The notes under the pieces were generated by a model that ran no database searches, was not told the DNA's origin, and was given only the letters and a program-made list of their open reading frames with translations. A stretch of 10,413 bases of DNA, taken from the NCBI GenBank assembly GCA_037074765.1, contig JBAMDO010000504.1, forward strand, positions 1 through 10,413, written 5' to 3'. This document shows, one piece after another, positions 1-7,000 of this stretch. This DNA is from Mansonella perstans. Lineage: Eukaryota > Nematoda > Chromadorea > Rhabditida > Onchocercidae. A program made the position numbers and the translations under genes. Within the stretch, counting starts at the first letter, position 1. Every line of letters begins with the position of its first letter.

Positions 1-843
1 CAAACAATGATGATTACAGCGATAGACCTGTTATTGAGATTAATAATGACGACTGCTGATATATTATTCATTATTGACATTTAGCAATGATGGTTATAGG
101 ATGTAATAGTAATTATAAAAATAATGATTATAGTGATCTTAAGCTTGTTGATGAGAATAAAAATCATGATAATTTTTGATACATGTTGCGTTTTAACAAA
201 ATGTTGATCAAAGTTAGAATATTAGTAATAATAAACAAAGAACAATGATAATGCTTTTCATTAATGATTGCTAATAGTATGCTGCAAACGATAAATTAAT
301 TTAATTAAAAAAAATTATTTGGCTAATTGTTAGATGCTTCATTTAAAGCTTGCAAATATTTTGTTATTGCTATGTATTTTACTACAATTTTCTTAAAATC
401 ATGAGCCAAGCACTTCTATACTCTCTTTTTTTCTTTCTTACTCTCTCTCTCTCTCTTTGTCATTTTTGTAGCCAAGTATCCATTTTGATTAAAATGCTTC
501 AGTAGCCATGCATTATTACGACAATAAACAATAAATAGATTTGCTTGCAAATTGAAGAATAAAGTGAAGTTTATTTTGCATAAATTAATGCCGAATAATT
601 TCCAATCAAATAAAATCAGATTTAAAAATTTTAAAATTTAACATTTAAAAAAGCTAACATTAATCTATTTTAATTATAAGCATAAGCTGAGCAATTTTTT
701 CTCTTTTATTTTTTTGCTATTGCAATAAGTATTTAAAAAGAAATTTAACCAGAATTACATTGCTTTTTTTTGCAATTTCATTAATTCCATTTAATTATTT
801 TTTAACATTTGAATTAAATGTTTTTTTTTTTTTTTTTGTCTAC

Positions 844-880
844 TTTGGCGCAAATACTTTATGTTACAATTTGCGCCAAA
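844..880. promoter_or_regulatory. Perfect 12-bp inverted repeat built from two E2F-like sites
   Basis: The arm TTTGGCGCAAAT (844-855) is followed by a 13-base spacer and its exact reverse complement ATTTGCGCCAAA (869-880). Each arm contains TTTGGCGC, which fits the E2F/DP consensus TTTSSCGC. It is a rare GC-rich block in very AT-rich DNA. It could be a protein-binding element or simply a cruciform/hairpin-forming repeat. It lies about 0.9 kb upstream of the small membrane-protein gene, so a promoter role is uncertain. Confidence 0.4.
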
Positions 881-911
881 ATATGCTAAAAAAAAAAAAT
901 AAATAAATCAA

Positions 912-1195
912 CTAAATTATTTTCACTTTATTATATTTACTTTTTTTTACTTTTCCTTTTTTCTCTTTTTCACTAATTTTTTTTTTTCTTGAGTACAAAG
1001 TGAAAATGATTTAAGATTTATTACTTATAGTAGTTTTGTGAATACTTTCCCTTTTTTTCTGTTTTCCACTAAAGTATTATTGAACAAATAGTTCTTCTTT
1101 CTTTTCCTTTTTGTCTCTTTCTCTATTATACTAAACTATTATGCTTACTTTTTTTTTTATTTTTCCTCTTTTTCTCTTTTTCACTAAACTATTAT
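912..1195 (+). repeat. Degenerate pyrimidine-rich tandem repeat
   Basis: The word CTAAACTATTAT, or a close variant, occurs at 912-923 (diverged), 1069-1080 (one mismatch), 1131-1142 and 1184-1195. The intervals are filled by T/C-rich tracts such as CCTTTTTCTCTTTTTCAC. The last three copies are spaced 62 and 53 bp apart, which suggests an old, decayed tandem array rather than random low complexity. Confidence 0.5.
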
Positions 1196-1727
1196 ATTTG
1201 ACAAAAATTCAATTAACAAACTTAATTGTAACTTTGAAATACAAAAATTACACAGAATGTTTGCTCTGATGATGAACCATTGGTCAACTGTTGAAATTAG
1301 TAATGTAGTGACAAAAAGAAAGCCTTAATACAATTAATATTATTTAATTAACATTTAATTTTAGATTTTATCGCTTTTGTTATGTTATTATTCTGGAATT
1401 TATTTTCTCCATGCAAAATACTGGCCATCTTGGTTTACTACAAATCATCAACATATTCGGTCTTTTTCTGCGGTTAATTTTATATTGAAAATCATTATTA
1501 CAATTATATTACACAATCGCTAATCACATTCATAATCGCTAATTAATATGGTAAATCAATTATGATAATCATCACAATCATTATAATTTGATCGATAATA
1601 ATCATTTATCATCATAATTATATGATAATATCATTGCACTACTAGTAACTAGAAGAACTATAAAAAATTTTTGACAATCACATTCATTCATTCAGCCGTA
1701 ATTCAACTCATTGTTAGCTGAAAATAA

Positions 1728-1735
1728 ATTTTAGG
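1728..1735 (+). promoter_or_regulatory. Putative trans-splice (spliced leader) acceptor
   Basis: The sequence AATTTTAG|G ends at 1734 and has the form of a nematode 3' splice site. No matching upstream exon is evident, and the first ATG after it is the proposed start at 1774, giving a leader of about 39 bases. This is what a spliced-leader acceptor would look like if the organism is a nematode. Other AG sites lie nearby (for example after TTCAG at 1694), so the exact site is not certain. Confidence 0.3.
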
Positions 1736-1773
1736 AGCCGGCAGCACAATTCATTCAACATCCTGAGAGTAAG

Positions 1774-1932
1774 ATGAGTGCAGAAAGCGAAAATAATTCA
1801 ATTAGTTCATATCGACTATTCGAATTGCTTGTGATGTGTGCTGCAGTATTTATCCTATTATTATCAATCATTTGGTTACTTGCTAATTCAAAATTTAAAA
1901 AAAACGAAATTAGACAAACATACGGTAGATTT
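1774..1932 (+). CDS. Small membrane protein, exon 1 (residues 1-53)
   Basis: This exon encodes the polar N-terminus, the first membrane segment and the basic loop ending QTYGRF. It is closed by a perfect GTAAGT donor, and the 353-bp intron that follows has stops in this frame (TTT GTA AGT TAA). Confidence 0.75.
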
Positions 1933-2625
1933 GTAAGTTAAATTTCAATTTCTCTTTTTAAATTTCAAAAGTATTAAAAAAATGAAATGTAAATGTCATA
2001 TTCAACTGCTGAAGTGTACTTTCCATGCGAATTTTTTCCTTTTTCGAATCGATCTTTTCGGACTAGATTAAATTGAAAAAATGAAATTAAACTAATCATA
2101 GGAATGAAAAAAAGTAATTATGGTATATTGTTCAGCTTTTTTTGCCATAAAATGAAACAATTTCAAATTTTAATTTCAAAAATTTGAAATGATCAATTAT
2201 TTTTGGAGCAGCAAAAATTCAATAAAACATATTGCGATTTCCTACTGCCTTTATTTTTTTCTAAATTATAAAAAAAAAATTTCAGGAAATGCCAAGTGCT
2301 GTTATATGCTCATTGTTTGCCGGAATTTGTGCTGTTACCGAATTTCACTACTCCATCGATTATTCATTTTTACATTCGAGCGAAAAATGGACATTTGCTG
2401 GTGTAAGTTATTTTACTTGATTTACTTTATTTTACTTTACTTTACCCTTCTTACCTTATTTTATTATTTTGCCAAAAAATTATTTCTCAATAGATGTTTA
2501 AAAAAAAAAAAAAGAAAAAAGAATGCAAAAATCCCTTCCTAAAAAATTATTTGCTTAATAATTTTCAGATTATTGCAACAGCATTATCATGCTTGCATGC
2601 AGCTATTGCATTTGCATTACAGTAA
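1774..2625 (+). CDS. Small three-pass membrane protein, family not recognised (3 exons, 110 aa)
   Basis: The coding exons are join(1774-1932, 2286-2402, 2569-2625), giving 53 + 39 + 18 residues and a TAA. Both introns are phase 0, with donors GTAAGT (1933 and 2403) and TTTCAG acceptors. The ATG is the first after an in-frame TAG at 1732-1734. The protein starts MSAESENNS and has three hydrophobic segments: about residues 17-37 (rich in V, L, I), 56-72 (SAVICSLFAGICAV) and 88-109 (TFAGIIATALSCLHAAIAFAL). A basic stretch follows the first segment (KFKKNEIRQ, about 40-48). There is no convincing cleavable signal peptide, because a polar N-terminus precedes the first membrane segment. Four cysteines lie in or next to the membrane segments. 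I do not recognise the family; it may be a nematode-restricted integral membrane protein, and no function should be assigned. Poly(A) signals at 2812-2821 support the 3' end. Confidence 0.75.
2286..2402 (+). CDS. Small membrane protein, exon 2 (residues 54-92)
   Basis: The exon begins after TTTCAG with GAA ATG CCA and ends GCT GGT before GTAAGT. It encodes the second hydrophobic segment and an aromatic-rich loop (EFHYSIDYSF). The longer open frame over the same bases (2189-2542) is a different frame and is not the gene. Confidence 0.75.
2407..2465 (+). repeat. TTTAC/TTTTAC microsatellite in intron 2
   Basis: Just inside the donor of intron 2 the sequence is a run of TTTAC and TTTTAC units (ATTTTACTTGATTTACTTTATTTTAC and onward). 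It is probably replication-slippage sequence. Read on the other strand it gives several GTAAAG/GTAAAT donor-like words, which should not be taken as exons. Confidence 0.45.
2569..2625 (+). CDS. Small membrane protein, exon 3 (residues 93-110 and stop)
   Basis: The exon follows a TTTTCAG acceptor and encodes the end of the third membrane segment, finishing AIAFALQ before TAA. Phase and hydrophobic character both agree with exon 2. Confidence 0.72.
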   Translation: MIATALSCLHAAIAFALQ

Positions 2626-2761
2626 CTGCAATGAATTATTTGTGATGAAAAATACAAGAACAAATTTATAGCACTACTAGAAAGTAATTGAACAATTTAT
2701 AAATTTGACTAATTTAATCTTTCACAATATTTTACCATCATTATATTTCATTATCATCATA

Positions 2762-2769
2762 TGTACATA
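2762..2769 (+). promoter_or_regulatory. Pumilio/PUF-type site in the putative 3' UTR
   Basis: TGTACATA matches the PUF protein recognition consensus UGUANAUA. It lies about 137 bases after the stop of the small membrane-protein gene and about 43 bases before its poly(A) signals, so it would be inside the 3' UTR. A single 8-base match in AT-rich DNA can occur by chance. Confidence 0.3.
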
Positions 2770-2811
2770 TATATGTGTGCATACGATTAATGTTAGATAT
2801 TGTTTTTATGA

Positions 2812-2821
2812 AATAAATAAA
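2812..2821 (+). terminator. Overlapping AATAAA polyadenylation signals
   Basis: Two overlapping AATAAA hexamers (2812-2817 and 2816-2821) lie 187 bases after the TAA of the small membrane-protein gene. They are on the correct strand and are the first canonical signals after the stop that I see, so they are the likely 3' processing signal. Confidence 0.6.
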
Positions 2822-2903
2822 ATTTATAAACATGTTAATAAATTCCTCGACTAGCTAAAAATCTAAATTATTAATCAGCAGCACTTTAAACATACAAAAT
2901 GAA

Positions 2904-2967
2904 TTGTCAACGATAATTTCTGATTATTTAAATGCTTTTGTCAACAATAACTTCTGATTATTTAAAT
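2904..2967. repeat. Near-tandem 30-bp direct repeat
   Basis: The copies are 2904-2933 and 2938-2967, each beginning TTGTCAAC and ending CTGATTATTTAAAT. They match at 28 of 30 positions and are separated by 4 bases. Confidence 0.8.
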
Positions 2968-3315
2968 TAATTTTTGTCTGAAAAGTAAGAAACAAACGAT
3001 TTGAAACATAAAAAATAATTACGCTACCATTCATTAAATTGGAATAATTTTATCTAAATGATAAAAATTGAAACAATCTAAAATAAATGAAACTTCCATG
3101 CACAATATGCTTCCAAAACGATAGGATAAAAGAAAAAAATATAACAGAGGAAGAGAGATATTTTTAAGTGTTAGGACAATCAAAGAATTAATCAATTCAT
3201 TATGCTTTGGGAATAAAAAGTCACAAACTACATCATGTACATGAGGTCTTCTGCAACAACAACAACATGAATGATGCATTAAAAAGAGCAATGCAAACAA
3301 AACTATCATTCACCC

Positions 3316-3358
3316 AAAATAGTATAATATTGCAATTATTACTGGTCACTCGAATATC
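3316..3358. repeat. 43-bp direct repeat, copy 1
   Basis: The unit starts AAAATAGTATAATATTGC and ends GTCACTCGAATATC. The second copy (3445-3487) differs at one position (ACTGGTC against ACTCGTC). Flanking sequence on either side is not similar. Confidence 0.85.
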
Positions 3359-3444
3359 ACCCGTATCAGAAATGAAATTTCATAATTGAAAAAAGAGCAG
3401 GAAAGATTTTCAGAAAGGACAAAATAAAAGAAAGAATAATTGAT

Positions 3445-3487
3445 AAAATAGTATAATATTGCAATTATTACTCGTCACTCGAATATC
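3445..3487. repeat. 43-bp direct repeat, copy 2
   Basis: This is the partner of 3316-3358, offset by 129 bp with 42 of 43 bases identical. Near-identity in non-coding AT-rich DNA points to a recent segmental duplication or to conversion between the copies. Confidence 0.85.
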
Positions 3488-3921
3488 CTTATCACCAAAT
3501 GGACATAGTATAAAGATCCGAAAAATATATAACAACACGATATTCCGCGATAAGAGTAAACCTGGGAAAATTTAATGCCATTTCCCAAAAACATAAGTAT
3601 TGAAAGAAAACGGTAAATCATGAAAATATAACAGATTGATAATAAAAGATAAATATAACAATAAGCAAAAACATGACTGGAATATTAAATTTTTACAACG
3701 TGGTCATTTAAATATTAATTTCGAAAAAAAACTATCAATATCGTTCAATTGAATTCAGTGTGATATACGGTGGTCTGGTGGTCACATAAAATGCATATCC
3801 ATAAGGGGTAACATAAAGTGCATGCTCCTTACAGTAATGAAAAGATACATTTGAAAATTCTAAATTTTCATATATTCTTTATGAAAGACATAAAGCATAC
3901 ACAATTAAAAGAAACAAATAC

Positions 3922-4089
3922 TTAAGATTTGAAAAAAGAACCGAGACGAAATTCAAAACTGCTGAAATTAGTCATTTCGCTGAGACCAGCTGCGTCATTC
4001 ATTCCTGAACATTTGAAACGGCCACTTATTTGACCAGTGATGGAAATTTCTTGATCCGATTTTGAGCTCTGCCGAAGAAAACGTTCCAA
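3922..4089 (-). CDS. DONSON (dnsn-1): DONSON exon 13 (residues 604-658 and stop)
   Basis: After ACTTGTAG the exon encodes LERFLRQSSKSDQEIS and the C-terminal tail ending FRLGSFFKS before TAA. The family has L..LL..S at this point and then a hydrophobic/aromatic end, in agreement. Confidence 0.88.
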   Translation of the reverse strand: MERFLRQSSKSDQEISITGQISGRFKCSGMNDAAGLSEMTNFSSFEFRLGSFFKS

Positions 4090-7000
4090 CTACAAGTAAT
4101 TAAGATTCTTGAAAATGTATTATTCATAATAATTTAGTAAGCTCATACCCAACTTACATTCATGATTACTAATTACTATTAACATTACAAAAGCTTACCA
4201 TGATTAGCATATGAGGCATAATAGGACCATTTTCCCATTCGCAGACGTAAAAGTCAGCACCATTCTTCGTGAATTCTCGATATTGACACTGGAAAAACAC
4301 CAATTAGCAATAAAATAAAAATTTTGAAATGATTTAAAGAACCAATAGATGCCACAATAAATCATGCTTACTTTCAAATTCTTCAGTGCCGCGTTCAGAA
4401 ACGGTTGTCTGGCCAAAAGTGTGGGTGGAAAGCCAGCCTGTGGTCCAGTAGCAACACGTCCGAAATTCGATGTAGTCATCATGTTATAAAAAGCCTTAAA
4501 AAGCCATAAATTAAAAATTGATGCAATGAATTCTTTTTCAGGCTTTCCAAAATAAAGAAAAAGAGATGGAAATCGAAATTACCGCAATACTATCCAAATC
4601 GTTTATTACAATTGCACTTTTCCTATTTTCATCCATAAAATCTGGATCCAATGATAATGAACGTTCATATTCAAAAGAATGATTTGACATCACCGATTCA
4701 CTGAAAGACTTAAAAACGTTAAAAATAATAAACAGACGTGAATTTCTTAATAACGTTAATATAAATTTACGGAAAACACATAAAATTCAATTTTTTTCCT
4801 GAAAAAATAAATTTCTCAATTTCAGAAGTTCTAAATTAAACAGTGAATTATCACACTTTACTCTTATACCACAAACTTACTTTCGCTTAATCTTTAAGGT
4901 TTTTCTCGGTGAAATACCTATTCCTCTCAGCCACTCATCATTGTCCGTATCATTCGAGCTATTCAGGTCATCCGAACTGAAATAAACGTTGTAGGAATAA
5001 TATAATTAATGGGTGAAAGAACCCTAACATAATAGTACGAGATGGAATGAAAGCAGACATATTAGTATCACATGGACACTGGGCTTCAGTTCACCACAAG
5101 TAACATCGCTTCAAATTCCAAGCAATAATTCAGAAGAAACATATTAATATATATTTTTCTTTACTCAATAACTCCACTTTCTTTCAGCTAATTCAGCAGC
5201 AAAACACAATTAATATGTTCTTAAAAACTGATAAAGATTACATCATCAATAACCTTTCACTTTTAATTTCAATTTTTTCTTTCTTTTTTCTTCCATCGAC
5301 TTCAATTTGATTTTCTTTCAAATCGCATAATGAAACAAAATCGTCGCGCTTTGCAAAAAGTAAACTATTTGATGATATCCATGACTGTTCCTTACTGTTA
5401 TCAGAAATTAGTGGTGGTTGACTTTGAGTGGTACACGACAGACTATTATCATTTAGAACTGAATGTCTGGATAAATGTCGTGAATGACGAAATGGCATCG
5501 AATATTTTATACCTAAAATTAAAATAAAAAACAGAAAATGAATAGGTAATCTGTTTAACATAGTCATTTCTGTACAATTACGCGCTGAACATTATGCAGA
5601 AATCGAAATGGTGTAATTTTTTCTAGTAGAATATCGACCAACCCTAATTTAAAATACGTGAAAATATCATTATTATATAATGATTAAAGTTACAATATGA
5701 ATATAAATTTAAAAAGGATTACCGTCTTCTCTTAACTGCTGACGAAATCCATATGATGTGGGTGTTATAACAACCTTGAAATCATATTTTTCACCGCTTC
5801 TGCTTGAATTTTCATTTACTTCAACAGTGCCTTTCAAAGTTTTCCAAAATAGTACCGTGTATGCTGGGCAACAGGCGTAAAAGTACTGCAGCTTTCCGAA
5901 TCGCCATGAATGATACAATTGTTCAAATGATAAAAACCTGTGGAAATCTTGAAAAGTAAATATCGCAAACAAGTAAACAAGCATAATACTTGGATCTGCT
6001 GATGATTATACCACTAAGTCATTTAAAATTTCTATCGAATTATTATATTAGAAAAAAATAGCAAAAATTAATTAAAAGTTTTAAAAAAAAACTGGCCTCA
6101 CCATTGCATCGTTAGTGCTTGAACTAGTGGATCACCAAGTGTATGCAAACTTGGTACAGCAGGATTTCGCATATCTGTCAATCTAGATTCGTTGTCCAAA
6201 CGTGGAAATGATGGCTGCCAGGCTAAATCTGGGAACTGCCAATAAAGAGTGCAAGCTAGAAATTTGGACAAATCGCTGACCAACGACCCATTTGTTTCCA
6301 AGGCTATCTAAAATGTCATATTTGTTAATTATCTCAGTAAACTATGCATAATTGATCAACCATCATCTTTCGGTTCGAAAACGGTGCGAGAAGCGCAGTA
6401 AACAAATTTTGCTTTTAATGCATTTAAGATTCTTGAAAAGTAAACACTGCAGACAAGGTAAACAAGCACAATACTTGGATTTGCTGTTGATTATATCACT
6501 AAATACGTCTGACAATTTCAAAGTGTTTACATCTTACCTCATTAATTTCAGCCTGCAGCGAACAAAACAACTTGACAGCATCATCATAAGCCGCTGAAAT
6601 ATGGAAAAAATTGATGGGACGAAAGAGAGATTAATGCCCGAAAAGTGAAGAAATATCTAAATTTTCTTTTGCTTTCCTGAAAATCTTCTTTCCCTTCTAT
6701 AAACCTGGATAATTTCTGAAAAAAATTTTAAAAACATCTGGAAAAAACCGGTCACAGATACCTAGAATCTCAGCAATCAATTAATCACCATGAACTTGAA
6801 TAACTATCAACTTCACTTACACTTTTCAAATCCCTGGGATGTACTAACTAAGATTATAATCTTTACCGAGTCCTTTTGATTTTTCCAACCAGAAAAAACG
6901 CTTCGGTGATTCTAAGCGTAGCTTAAGACCAAGCCGGAGATCAACTGGAAGTAAATCAACTTTTGTCTTCGCTTCTTCAAGATTTAAGGCTTTCTTTTTT

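Larger units (their letters stand above)
1..1730. other. Non-coding AT-rich region upstream of the small membrane-protein gene
   Basis: I see no coding exon here on either strand. The stretch is dominated by A/T homopolymers and simple repeats: degenerate TGATTATAG-like units in 1-140, a CT run near 440-457, a T run near 822-837, pyrimidine-rich repeats in 940-1195, and ATAATCAT/ATCATTATAAT repeats in about 1556-1640. The GC-rich hairpin at 844-880 stands out from this background. The 3' part presumably carries the promoter of the gene starting at 1774, but I cannot place a transcription start. Confidence 0.6.
2822..3921. other. Intergenic region between two convergent 3' ends
   Basis: No supported gene lies here. 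Open frames on both strands are short and low in complexity; one - strand frame reads a CAA repeat as polycysteine. The region holds two direct-repeat pairs (2904/2938 and 3316/3445) and a short 13-base repeat (3784-3796 and 3811-3823, one mismatch). The 3' UTR of the - strand DONSON gene must occupy its right part; no canonical AATAAA is obvious close to the stop, the nearest variant being CATAAA (- strand, 3883-3878). Confidence 0.55.

Noticed and set aside
2189..2542. 117-aa + strand open frame
   Set aside because: It runs through intron, exon 2 in the wrong frame and intron again. Its translation is Phe/Leu/Lys-rich with a poly-lysine end, whereas the spliced frame has consensus splice sites on both sides.
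3034..3309. 91-aa - strand open frame with a polycysteine run
   Set aside because: The cysteines come from a CAA/GTT repeat, there is no recognisable domain, and it sits between two 3' ends with no promoter or splice evidence.
4204..4482. 92-aa - strand open frame taken as an intact single gene
   Set aside because: Only its first part is coding (exon 11, GPQAG.PPTLL). It then reads through an 83-bp intron and covers exon 12 in a wrong frame; the spliced frame recovers the GPIMPH motif.
5330..5527. 65-aa + strand open frame
   Set aside because: This is the antisense shadow of DONSON exon 8.
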